Program-made: the position numbers and the translations under genes
Shown: positions 8,008 to 15,951 of the stretch, in pieces
How positions within the stretch are numbered: position 1 is the stretch's first letter
How the letters are laid out: each line of letters begins with the position of its first letter
Virus record (IMG/VR): IMGVR_UViG_3300002141_000044
Span: 1 to 29,926 of that record
Source: a virus
DNA: 29,926 bases
Reading direction: 5' to 3' (one strand)
The notes under the pieces: model-generated
Database searches by the model: none
The model's input: only the letters and a program-made list of their open reading frames with translations
What the model was told of the DNA's origin: nothing

Positions 8008-8747
8008 AAATAGATTATGTTATCATGTCTACTGACGGAAATAAACTTTACGATGATTTTTGGGAAATTAATAAAAAAATTTGGAACGATATTATTGGTG
8101 TTCGACCAATATTAGTTATTATTGGTGATGAAGATAAAATAGAAACCAATAAAGATTGTATAATTATTTATTATAAAAAAGTTGAGGGAGTTGAAACTTC
8201 ATTTCAAGCTCAGATTGCCAGATTGTATGTTACGTTTCTATTTTTAGAAAATACACTATTAATATCTGATATTGATATGATACCTTTAAATAAAAAATAT
8301 TTTACGGACTTTGCTGAAGAGGCGAATGAAAATCAAATCTTAATTTACACCTCAGATGCGTATGGATATAATAAACAAAAAAGATATCCTATGTGTTATA
8401 ATTTAGCAAAAGGTAAAACATATCATGAAATTTTAAAATTTGACTTTTCATTTCAAGAATTTGTGTTAAGGTTAAAAAACCTAAACATCACACCTTTATG
8501 GGATACTGATGAATTATATTTTGGGGATTGTGTTTATGAATTTGAAAAAGAAAACCATAGTAGGATTATAAAAAAACAGAGAGGGTTTCGTGAGGGGTAT
8601 GCAACTAATAGAATTGACAGGAGTTATTGGTCTAACATTAATTATGATAAAATACTTGAGGGGGGTTATTATGATTGTCATTCATTGAGACCCTACAAAA
8701 AATATAAAAAAGAAATAGATAGTATTGTAAATTTAATTTTAAAATGA
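8004..8747 (+). CDS. GT-A fold glycosyltransferase with DID motif
   Basis: 247 residues. The protein begins with a nucleotide-binding strand (MKIDYVIMSTDG), contains an arginine-bearing helix FQAQIARLYVTFLF (67-80), then LLISDIDMIPLN (85-96), a DxD-type metal site (D89, D91) followed by the usual hydrophobic run. PLWDTDELYF (about 168-177) is a likely second acidic site for the acceptor. This arrangement is typical of bacterial GT-A transferases of the GT8-like sort; donor unknown. Coupled by ATGA overlaps to both neighbours. Confidence 0.7.
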   Translation: MKIDYVIMSTDGNKLYDDFWEINKKIWNDIIGVRPILVIIGDEDKIETNKDCIIIYYKKVEGVETSFQAQIARLYVTFLFLENTLLISDIDMIPLNKKYFTDFAEEANENQILIYTSDAYGYNKQKRYPMCYNLAKGKTYHEILKFDFSFQEFVLRLKNLNITPLWDTDELYFGDCVYEFEKENHSRIIKKQRGFREGYATNRIDRSYWSNINYDKILEGGYYDCHSLRPYKKYKKEIDSIVNLILK

Positions 8748-9646
8748 AAAACACATTAGTAACCGCAATTTATTTTTCATCTCCAATGTCAAGAATGGGA
8801 GGTAGAGGATATGATTTTGAATTTTATGAGGCTCCGTTCAGGAATATAATTAATTTGGGATGTAATCTTGTTGTTTATTCACACCCATCGGAAATTAATA
8901 AAATTGAGAATTTTTTTAAAAAGTATAATTTTGTTGATTATAAAATAATTGATTTTGATTTAAATCAATATAAACATTCAGATAAAATATATGAACTAAA
9001 AGAGATTGATGGGTTAATTGATGAAAATGGTTTAATAAGTGATAGGGACTATATGTCAAACGATAGAAATCATCATTTGTGTTTATTAAAACCATACTTT
9101 TTAAAACACACAATAGAAAATAATTTATTTGAAAGTGAAAATTATTATTGGGTAGATGCAGGATTATTTCATCACGGAATATTTCCAGAAACACATGGTG
9201 GCATAGAAAGGTTTACAAAGGTAAAAGATGAAAAATATTGGCCAATTTTAGAAAACAACATTTGTAATCCTACCTTACTTGAAAGATTAGAAAATAAAAA
9301 TAAAACAGATTTTATCTTTATGGGTATTGATGGGTATTGTGGAGCAACTCCTTGGTATTACACATTTACCGATATTAACAAAATGTCTCACATTATTGGA
9401 GGTCTATTTGGCGGAAAAAAAGAAATTGTGTTGGAATTGGAAAAAGAATTCGATGAAATGACAACAAAAATATTTAATGAGAATATATTAACATTAGAAG
9501 AAGAAGTTTTATCAATGTTGTATTCAATAAGTTATAATAAGTATAAACACATATCTTTTAAGACTTGGTATCACGATGTACCAACGGTTCCAAATTATTT
9601 TGGTACAAGCACAGATAGTGAATGTTTTTATAAAATTTTTATTTAA
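8744..9646 (+). CDS. HtrL/YibB-type glycosyltransferase
   Basis: 300 residues. The start TLVTAIYFS (4-12), the region RNHHLCLLKPYFL (108-120) and NYYWVDAGLFHHGIF (133-147) match the HtrL/YibB family pattern, in which TLVTA..., a Lys-containing helix and the WVDAG metal motif recur. The family is linked to LPS/glycan modification in bacteria and has a GT-A-like fold; biochemical knowledge is thin. The first half of the next gene belongs to the same family, so these may be distant duplicates. Starts in an ATGA overlap; 3 bases precede the next gene. Confidence 0.65.
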   Translation: MKNTLVTAIYFSSPMSRMGGRGYDFEFYEAPFRNIINLGCNLVVYSHPSEINKIENFFKKYNFVDYKIIDFDLNQYKHSDKIYELKEIDGLIDENGLISDRDYMSNDRNHHLCLLKPYFLKHTIENNLFESENYYWVDAGLFHHGIFPETHGGIERFTKVKDEKYWPILENNICNPTLLERLENKNKTDFIFMGIDGYCGATPWYYTFTDINKMSHIIGGLFGGKKEIVLELEKEFDEMTTKIFNENILTLEEEVLSMLYSISYNKYKHISFKTWYHDVPTVPNYFGTSTDSECFYKIFI

Positions 9647-9649
9647 TTT

Positions 9650-11326
9650 ATGTCTAAAATAACATTAGTAACAGGTTTATGGGATTTAGGAAGAGGCGAA
9701 CTAACGGAAGGTTGGTCAAGACCTTATGAAACCCATTATTTAACTAAATTTAATGAACTATTAAAAACGGAAAATAACCTCATTATTTTTGGAGACTCTG
9801 AGTTAGAAAATTTTGTGTGGGAAAGAAGGACCCCCTCAAATACCCAATTTATTAATAAAGATTTATCGTGGTTTAAAAATAATGAATTCTATGATAAAAT
9901 CCAAAAGATTAGAAATAACCCTGATTGGTTTAATCAAGCGGGATGGTTATCAGAGTCAACTCAAGCCAAATTAGAAATGTATAACCCACTTGTTATGAGT
10001 AAAATGTTTTTATTACATGACGCAAAAATATTGGACAAGTTTAATTCAGAATATTTATTTTGGATTGATGCCGGATTAACTAATACGGTTCATTCGGGAT
10101 ACTTCACTCACGATAAAGTAATCGATAAATTACCTAACTTAATTAATAAATTTACATTCATAACATTTCCTTATGAAACAAATTCAGAAATACATGGGTT
10201 TGAGTTTGAAAAATTATGCGAATTATCAGGAAATAAAGTTAATAAAGTTGCCAGAGGCGGATTTTTTGGGGGACCAAAAGAAACTATATCTGATATTAAT
10301 TCAATATATTATGGTTTATTATCATCAACATTAAATGATGGATATATGGGAACTGAAGAAAGTGTTTTTTCAATTATGTTATATAAACATTCAGATTTAA
10401 TTAATTATTTTGAAATAGAATCAAATGGGTTAATAGGTAAGTTTTTTGAAGATTTAAAAAATGATGACTTAAAAGTTAAATCTGAAAGTAAAATATCTGT
10501 TGATAATAATTTAAATATTAATAAAGTGGGCCTTTATGTTATAACATTTAATAGTCCAAATCAATTTGAAACATTAATTAAATCAATGTTAGAATATGAT
10601 AAAAATTTTATTCTTAAACCAACAAAGTTTTTACTTGATAACTCAACTGACCTATCGACAACACCAAGATATAAAGAATTGTGTGAGGAGTATAACTTTG
10701 AACATATCAAAAAAGATAATATTGGTATTGTTGGGGGTCGTGTATTTGTTGCAGAACATTTTGATGAAACGGGATTAGATTTTTATTACTTTTTTGAAGA
10801 CGATATGAGTTTTTATCCTAAAAAAGGTGAGGTATGTAGAAATGGGTTTCCTCGGTATGTTGATAATTTATATCAAAAATCATTAGAAATTATTCAAAAA
10901 GAAAATTTTGATTTTCTAAAGTTAAATTTTAGTGAATTCTACGGTTCAAATGATATTCAATTTTCATGGTATAATGTGCCCCAAGATTTCAGACAAAAAC
11001 ATTGGCCAAACAATCCTAAATTACCGGTAATAGGGTTAGATACCAATTCACCCAAAACAAAATTTGAAGAAATACATATTCACAAAGGGTTACCATATGT
11101 ATTAGGTGAAATATTTTTGTGTAATTGGCCAATTGTATTAACAAAAGAGGGTAATTATAAATGTTATTTAGAGACAAAATGGGCCCATCCTCACGAACAA
11201 GTACTAATGAGTTATTCTTATCAAGAAACAATTAAAGGTAAAGTTAAACCAGGATTACTATTACTAACACCGACAGAACATCATAGATTTCATCACTATG
11301 ACGGGTCATTAAGAAAAGAAAATTAG
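9650..11326 (+). CDS. Bifunctional glycosyltransferase: HtrL/YibB-like domain fused to GT2-like domain
   Basis: 558 residues in two enzymes. Domain 1 (1-285) is HtrL/YibB type: TLVTGLWDLGRGEL (5-18), MYNPLVMSKMFLLHDA (110-125), YLFWIDAGLTNT (135-146) and GGFFGGPKE (about 203-211). Domain 2 (from about 292) begins VGLYVITFNSPNQFETLIKS, a GT2-type nucleotide-binding start, continues with NIGIVGGRVFVAEHF and the acidic FFEDDMSF (EDD about 383-385), and ends with a His-rich segment (PTEHHRFHHYDG) near the C-terminus. A two-domain transferase of this kind often adds two consecutive sugars, as in polymerising enzymes. Last gene of the cassette; its stop overlaps by 4 bases the end of a convergent HNH endonuclease gene, leaving no room for a separate terminator. 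Confidence 0.75.
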   Translation: MSKITLVTGLWDLGRGELTEGWSRPYETHYLTKFNELLKTENNLIIFGDSELENFVWERRTPSNTQFINKDLSWFKNNEFYDKIQKIRNNPDWFNQAGWLSESTQAKLEMYNPLVMSKMFLLHDAKILDKFNSEYLFWIDAGLTNTVHSGYFTHDKVIDKLPNLINKFTFITFPYETNSEIHGFEFEKLCELSGNKVNKVARGGFFGGPKETISDINSIYYGLLSSTLNDGYMGTEESVFSIMLYKHSDLINYFEIESNGLIGKFFEDLKNDDLKVKSESKISVDNNLNINKVGLYVITFNSPNQFETLIKSMLEYDKNFILKPTKFLLDNSTDLSTTPRYKELCEEYNFEHIKKDNIGIVGGRVFVAEHFDETGLDFYYFFEDDMSFYPKKGEVCRNGFPRYVDNLYQKSLEIIQKENFDFLKLNFSEFYGSNDIQFSWYNVPQDFRQKHWPNNPKLPVIGLDTNSPKTKFEEIHIHKGLPYVLGEIFLCNWPIVLTKEGNYKCYLETKWAHPHEQVLMSYSYQETIKGKVKPGLLLLTPTEHHRFHHYDGSLRKEN

Positions 11327-11937
11327 AGTAATATTTTGTCGCTTTTTTTCAAATTATCTTCAGCCCATAGAGGTTGAAGATTTGTGTAATGATAAAGTTT
11401 ATAAACATGTTCTTCTGTTTTAGCAGAAGACACTGGTATTATATGGTCTAAATGCCACCCGTAGTATCCGTAATTATTCCAAGACATCCCTTCAGTAAAT
11501 TTATTCTCAATATATTCTATTAAAAATTCATAATCACATCCAACTAAATCAAGTGTTTTAGGATTATTGTATCTTTTATTAAGTAATTGATTTATTCTTG
11601 ACCTCAAAGAATTTTTAATTTTATTTTTTGGGTCTGAATTATACTTATTTATGTATTTTTTTCTATGTTCTTTATTTTTATCTAACCATTTTTTAAAATG
11701 TTCGGGATTATTTTTTTTATACGTCCGACATTTTTTTTTGTTAATTTCAGGGTTTTCTAGTCTAAATTGTTTTCCCTTTTCAGAAATTATTTTTGAGTTT
11801 TTTTTATTGTAATCAAAGGAAGATTCATTCATACACTTTTTACATTGACCTCTATAAATGTTCGGATTTTTACTATGTTTATAAAACTCACAAACCTCTT
11901 TTTCTTCTTGACATTTACTACATATCTTTTTTTCCAT
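11323..11937 (-). CDS. HNH endonuclease with N-terminal zinc ribbon
   Basis: 204 residues. The N-terminus has a CxxC...CxxC zinc site (C6, C9, C32, C35). A long Lys/Asn-rich helical middle (about 40-115) probably contacts DNA. The C-terminal HNH core is GWHLDHIIPV (160-169) with TNLQPLWAEDN (185-195), giving the His-Asn-His-type beta-beta-alpha-metal fold. This is the common free-standing phage homing-endonuclease layout. It runs against the surrounding genes at the junction between the glycan cassette and a virion gene, as expected of an inserted selfish gene. Its first 20 bases overlap the end of the RHH gene at 11918, so both are probably read from one promoter near 12085. Confidence 0.85.
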   Translation of the reverse strand: MEKKICSKCQEEKEVCEFYKHSKNPNIYRGQCKKCMNESSFDYNKKNSKIISEKGKQFRLENPEINKKKCRTYKKNNPEHFKKWLDKNKEHRKKYINKYNSDPKNKIKNSLRSRINQLLNKRYNNPKTLDLVGCDYEFLIEYIENKFTEGMSWNNYGYYGWHLDHIIPVSSAKTEEHVYKLYHYTNLQPLWAEDNLKKSDKILL

Positions 11938-12073
11938 AATACTCTTTTAATAGTTTATTAACTAATGTCGATTTTTTTGTTTTTTCTTTAACCATTCGGT
12001 CAAATAAATCACGGTCTAAACTTATTCCAAATTTAACCTTTCTGTCTTTTTCTAATTTTGTTGGTCTTGCCAT
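11918..12073 (-). CDS. Small ribbon-helix-helix DNA-binding protein
   Basis: 51 residues, starting MARPTKLEKD. After a basic arm, the strand KVKFGISLD (12-20) is followed by helix RDLFDRMVKEKT and helix STLVNKLLKEYY (35-46), the Arc/MetJ/CopG fold. Its stop lies inside the HNH gene (20-base overlap), so the pair is co-transcribed. The likely role is a repressor of its own promoter or partner to the endonuclease. A TATTTAT element sits 12 bases upstream of the ATG (12079-12085). Confidence 0.75.
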   Translation of the reverse strand: MARPTKLEKDRKVKFGISLDRDLFDRMVKEKTKKSTLVNKLLKEYYGKKDM

Positions 12074-12085
12074 ATTATATAAATA
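12072..12085 (-). promoter_or_regulatory. Candidate late-type promoter for the RHH-HNH pair
   Basis: Read on the minus strand, TATTTATATAATATG leads directly into the ATG of the RHH gene. The same arrangement occurs before the SOD-nuclease gene at 18639. Confidence 0.5.
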
Positions 12086-12150
12086 TCTCGTTTATTGTTA
12101 AAGTTTCACCACAACTAATAATAAATAAAAAATATTTTCCTTTTATCAAG

Positions 12151-12165
12151 TATTTATAAATAAAA
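12151..12165 (+). promoter_or_regulatory. Candidate late promoter (TATTTATAAATAAAA)
   Basis: Lies 22 bases before the ATG at 12173. It contains both TATTTAT and the T4 late-promoter-like octamer TATAAATA. It is one of eleven similarly placed copies in the window. Confidence 0.55.
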
Positions 12166-12172
12166 ACTTTAA

Positions 12173-12700
12173 ATGGATTGGTTTATCAAAAAAAACGCTA
12201 CGTTACCATTATTAAAACTTGCCATTATCAAAGACGGAAGAAGTGAATACAACAATTTTATGAAATTGATTGAGGTTTCTTCTATGTTTTTTTCTATGGT
12301 TGATATTGAGACAGGAATCCCAAAAATAACCTCAAGACCTGCGGGGTTTGTTGAGAAGACGTTTATAGAACCAAACGCGGAACCCGAATATTATTTGTAT
12401 TATCAATTTACTAACCGAGACACAAGTAAGGTTGGTAGATATGAGGCTCAGTTTATGTTGAGAAGTAGTGATGGTGTATTGATATTACCAATCAGAGAAA
12501 AACTTTATATTAATATTCAAGACTCATTTATTGCTGACGATTTACCATATGACAGTTGTTATGTGTCTGAATTCCCTTGTTGTATTAATGGACCTGTGGT
12601 CACTCAAACAACTACGACCCCATGTCCAAGTTGTCCAACATGTCCCCCACCAACACCGACACCATTACCGACAACAACAACGAGTACCACAATGTTTTAG
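12173..12700 (+). CDS. Virion structural protein with Pro/Thr/Cys-rich tail
   Basis: 175 residues. The body (1-140) is a soluble mixed domain of beta strands with conspicuous segments (WFIKKNATLPLLKL, GIPKITSRPAGF, YLYYQFTNRDTSKVGRYEAQF, LPIREKLYINIQDSF) resembling immunoglobulin-like baseplate or tail-decoration domains; I cannot name the family. The C-terminal ~32 residues are TTTTP, three closely spaced Cys-Pro pairs, then PTPTPLPTTTT. This tail is like those of the proteins at 1573 and 2097, so it probably belongs to the same class of surface proteins although it stands alone between an endonuclease and the polymerase. It has a clear TATTTAT-type element upstream, consistent with late expression. 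Confidence 0.7.
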   Translation: MDWFIKKNATLPLLKLAIIKDGRSEYNNFMKLIEVSSMFFSMVDIETGIPKITSRPAGFVEKTFIEPNAEPEYYLYYQFTNRDTSKVGRYEAQFMLRSSDGVLILPIREKLYINIQDSFIADDLPYDSCYVSEFPCCINGPVVTQTTTTPCPSCPTCPPPTPTPLPTTTTSTTMF

Positions 12701-12740
12701 AATAAATTTCATTTGTTTGATTTCTTCATTACACTTTATT

Positions 12741-12804
12741 ATACTTATTTAAGTAAGGTAAACCTCATTTCAAATGGGAGCTAATGAACCAACTAAATAA
12801 GTAT
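12741..12804 (+). promoter_or_regulatory. Inverted repeat in the DNA polymerase leader (candidate operator)
   Basis: ATACTTATTTA (12741-12751) pairs perfectly with TAAATAAGTAT (12794-12804); the second arm ends four bases before the polymerase ATG. The 42-base interior holds CATTT/AAATG complementarity and an 8-codon frame (12774-12800). In RNA this would sequester the start. T4 and RB69 gp43 repress their own translation through an RNA hairpin at this position, so a similar role is possible but untested. Confidence 0.45.
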
Positions 12805-12808
12805 ATTA

Positions 12809-15601
12809 ATGATAAGTCAAGAAGAAATTAAATTGTTCTTAGAAGGGAACGACCCTGAAGAGCACATTGTTGCCATTGAGTTCGATTATCTAACGAATTC
12901 AATTTATAAAATCAAAGAAATCCCTGGAAAAGGAAAAGAAATTCGTAAAGACACTTTTACCCCATTTGCTTGGGTTGGTGATTTACGTGGTTTAAATTTT
13001 TATCAATCATCTAAGGGTCTTCAGAAAGAAGCTATGTCCAAACATGGTATTATGATTGAAAAATTGGAGACCAAAGGTAATGACCGATTAGAACAAGGAT
13101 TAAAATATATTGTTAAGTGTCTAAAAGGTTATCGACAATTAATTCAATTTTTTAGAGAGGGTGGAGTAGACCCTTGGGGAGAAAACACTAAAGACAAGAT
13201 TATGATTCTACCTCCTGTAGAACAATATCTAATTTCAAGAGAGAAACGTTTATTTAAAGGATATGAAGAATATAACGACATTACCCGATTTGTATTTGAC
13301 TTAGAGACGACCGCGTTAGAACCAAAAGACGGTCGTATATTCATGATAGGAATTAAAACTAATAAAGGTTATCAGAAAGTTATTGAGTGTTCAGATGAAG
13401 ATGAGGAACGCAGAGGTTTGGTTGAATTCTTTAGAATTATTGACGAATTAAAGCCAAGTATTATTGGTGGGTACAATTCTGCAAACTTCGATTGGGTTTG
13501 GATATTAGAGAGATGTAAGGCTCTTCATTTAGACATTAAAAAAATCTGTCATACCTTAAATCCAAAACAAAATTTAAGACAGAGTGAAAATATGTTAAAA
13601 CTTGCCAATGAGGTTGAGAGATACAATCAAGTTGGTATATGGGGTTATAACGTTATTGACATTATCCACTCTGTAAGACGAGCCCAAGCGATTAATTCGG
13701 GTATTAAATCCGCAGGTTTGAAGTACATTACTCAATACATTAAAGCTGAGGCCCCTGACCGTGTATACATATCCCATGAAGAGATTGGGTCAATGTATAA
13801 GGATAAAAATGAATATTGGTTAAATGTTAAAAACGGTAAATACAAAAGAGCCGATAAACCCGAATTCAATGATTTAGATACTCGATTTCCTGGCACATAC
13901 ATTAAAGTTACGGGAGATAACATTGTGGAGAGATATCTTGACGATGACTTAGAGGAAACATTATTGGTCGATGATGAATTCAATCAGGGAACGTTTCTAT
14001 TGGCCTCATTAGTACCAACGACCTACGAAAGAGTATCGACTATGGGAACTGCGACATTATGGCGGATGATTATGTTAGCATGGTCATATAAACATAAATT
14101 GGCAATTCCAAAAAAAGAACAAAAAACCGATTTTGTAGGAGGATTATCAAGACTACTTAAAGTCGGATATTCAAGAAACGTATTAAAACTCGATTACTCA
14201 TCACTATACCCAGCAATTCAATTAACCCACGATGTGTTCCCTAAGTGTGATGTAATGGGGGCAATGAAAGGTATGTTAGCATATTTCCTTAATGCTCGTA
14301 TTACGTATAAAAACTTGGCGTCGGAATATAAGTCCATTGACGATAAAAAATCATTAACCTATGACCGAAAACAATTACCGATTAAGACATTCATAAATTC
14401 ATTATTTGGTGGTTTAAGCGCCCCTCATGTTTACGCTTGGGGAGAAATGAACATTGGAGAACAGATTACCTGTACTGGTAGACAATATCTTCGTCAAATG
14501 GTTAAATTTTTTATAAAAAAAGGTTACACTCCTTTAGTCCTTGATACAGATGGGGTTAATTTTAGTTTACCTGAAGGCGGCGTTAACGATAGAGTTTATA
14601 TCGGTAAAGGAATAAATTGGTTAGTTAAAGAGGGTAAGGAATATAGAGGATATTATGCCGACACCGCAGAATATAATGATTTGTTCATGAAAAATAACAT
14701 GGGTTTAGATTGTGATGGGACATGGGATTCTTGTATTAATTTAAGTAGAAAAAATTATGCCACAATGGAATCTAACGGTAAAATTAAATTAACAGGAAAT
14801 TCAATTAAATCTAAAAAACTTCCATTATACATTGAAGTATTTTTAGATAAAGGTGTTAAGTTATTGTTAGAGGGTAAAGGACAAGAATTTATAGAATGGT
14901 ATTATGAATACATACAAAAAATATATGAAAAAAACATTCCATTAAAACAAATTGCTCAAAGGGCTAAAGTTAAATTATCTTTGGCCGACTATAAAAAAAG
15001 GTGTACCCAAACAACTAAAGCGGGGTCATTAATGTCTCGGATGTGTCATTTGGAATTGGCGATAATTCATAAGTTAAATGTTAAGTTGGGTGATGTTATT
15101 ATGTATGTTAATAACGGTACTAAAGCATCTCAAGGAGACGTACAGAAAGTAAACAAACTTAAAAAAGGATGGACTACCGAACAACTTCAGTATCATTTTG
15201 ATGTGTATGGAGTTTATCCAAAGGAATCTGATACCTCAATGATTCAAGTTAATAGTTATATGTTAAACACAAACGATATTGAAAATAATCCTGATATGAG
15301 GGGGAATTACAATGTTCCAAGAGCGATTGTTACATTTAATAAACGAATTGAGCCTCTTTTAATCGTATTTAAAGAAGAAATTAGAAACAATATAATTGTT
15401 AATAACCCTGAAAATCGGTCTTTTTTTACTAAAGGACAATGTGAAATGATTAATGGAATTCCATTTAAAGAAGGCGACCAAGATACTGTTGAAGATTTAT
15501 TGACCATAACTGATTTAGAGTTTAAATTTTGGGACAGAGTTGGTATTAATCCAAATTACATTTATGGATTGGCGGAAACTGGATGGGAGGAATTTGTTTA
15601 A
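12809..15601 (+). CDS. Family B DNA polymerase with 3'-5' exonuclease
   Basis: 930 residues, close to T4 gp43 (898). Exonuclease motifs: Exo I VFDLETTALEP (D164, E166), Exo II GYNSANFDWVW and Exo III around YNVIDIIHS. Polymerase motifs: A, LKLDYSSLYPAI (D462); B, KTFINSLFGG (K526); C, VLDTDGVNF (D579, D581). Both active sites are complete and no intein or intron interrupts the motifs. It is the replicative polymerase of the phage. There is no TATTTAT element upstream, unlike the structural genes, consistent with early expression. The start at 12809 follows a long inverted repeat. The 3' end overlaps by 4 bases a convergent minus-strand gene. Codons past motif C (about 600-930) form a longer thumb/C-terminal region whose last helix would bind the sliding clamp. 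Confidence 0.95.
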   Translation: MISQEEIKLFLEGNDPEEHIVAIEFDYLTNSIYKIKEIPGKGKEIRKDTFTPFAWVGDLRGLNFYQSSKGLQKEAMSKHGIMIEKLETKGNDRLEQGLKYIVKCLKGYRQLIQFFREGGVDPWGENTKDKIMILPPVEQYLISREKRLFKGYEEYNDITRFVFDLETTALEPKDGRIFMIGIKTNKGYQKVIECSDEDEERRGLVEFFRIIDELKPSIIGGYNSANFDWVWILERCKALHLDIKKICHTLNPKQNLRQSENMLKLANEVERYNQVGIWGYNVIDIIHSVRRAQAINSGIKSAGLKYITQYIKAEAPDRVYISHEEIGSMYKDKNEYWLNVKNGKYKRADKPEFNDLDTRFPGTYIKVTGDNIVERYLDDDLEETLLVDDEFNQGTFLLASLVPTTYERVSTMGTATLWRMIMLAWSYKHKLAIPKKEQKTDFVGGLSRLLKVGYSRNVLKLDYSSLYPAIQLTHDVFPKCDVMGAMKGMLAYFLNARITYKNLASEYKSIDDKKSLTYDRKQLPIKTFINSLFGGLSAPHVYAWGEMNIGEQITCTGRQYLRQMVKFFIKKGYTPLVLDTDGVNFSLPEGGVNDRVYIGKGINWLVKEGKEYRGYYADTAEYNDLFMKNNMGLDCDGTWDSCINLSRKNYATMESNGKIKLTGNSIKSKKLPLYIEVFLDKGVKLLLEGKGQEFIEWYYEYIQKIYEKNIPLKQIAQRAKVKLSLADYKKRCTQTTKAGSLMSRMCHLELAIIHKLNVKLGDVIMYVNNGTKASQGDVQKVNKLKKGWTTEQLQYHFDVYGVYPKESDTSMIQVNSYMLNTNDIENNPDMRGNYNVPRAIVTFNKRIEPLLIVFKEEIRNNIIVNNPENRSFFTKGQCEMINGIPFKEGDQDTVEDLLTITDLEFKFWDRVGINPNYIYGLAETGWEEFV

Positions 15602-15951
15602 TCGAGCTTTATCCCGTCCGAGGATAATATTAACCACACATCTTCGACAAATTGGAATTGTACACAAGAACCTTTTTCTAAAAGGAGTTCATGCCATTCC
15701 TCATCTATCAATCCGATATCAGGTTTAATTATTGTTTTAATTAAAGATTTAACGATAACATGGGTATAATCAACAGAATTTAAAATAATTTCAGAGTTTT
15801 CTGAATCTCTAACCACAATTAAAACTTCTTTATTTAGTTTTTGAGTTTTTTCTTGAGGTATTCCCACACCATCAACAATTACTTTAGATGGTGTCATCGT
15901 TGTCTGATATCTGACGACATTTTTTCTTGAGGAATAACTAATAGTTCTCAT
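15598..15951 (-). CDS. Hypothetical small protein, probably structural
   Basis: 117 residues with no family I recognise. The N-terminal 35 residues are basic (RTISYSSRKNVVRYQTT), followed by strands (EVLIVVRDSENSEIILNS, HVIVKSLIKTIIKP) and an acidic helix (DEEWHELLLEKGS), ending in a hydrophobic strand pair (VQFQFVEDVWLIL). It looks like a small globular domain without signal or membrane segments. It starts in a one-base overlap with the stop of the 15951-17078 gene, so it is translationally coupled to that candidate neck protein; a head-completion or connector accessory role fits but is only contextual. Confidence 0.6.
   Translation of the reverse strand: MRTISYSSRKNVVRYQTTMTPSKVIVDGVGIPQEKTQKLNKEVLIVVRDSENSEIILNSVDYTHVIVKSLIKTIIKPDIGLIDEEWHELLLEKGSCVQFQFVEDVWLILSSDGIKLD

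Noticed and set aside
12774-12800. 8-codon frame in the polymerase leader as a leader peptide gene
   Set aside because: Too short to support by itself, with no sign of attenuation codons; mentioned only as part of the hairpin.
12809-15601. Intein or intron in DNA polymerase
   Set aside because: Motifs A, B and C have normal spacing and the length is close to T4 gp43.
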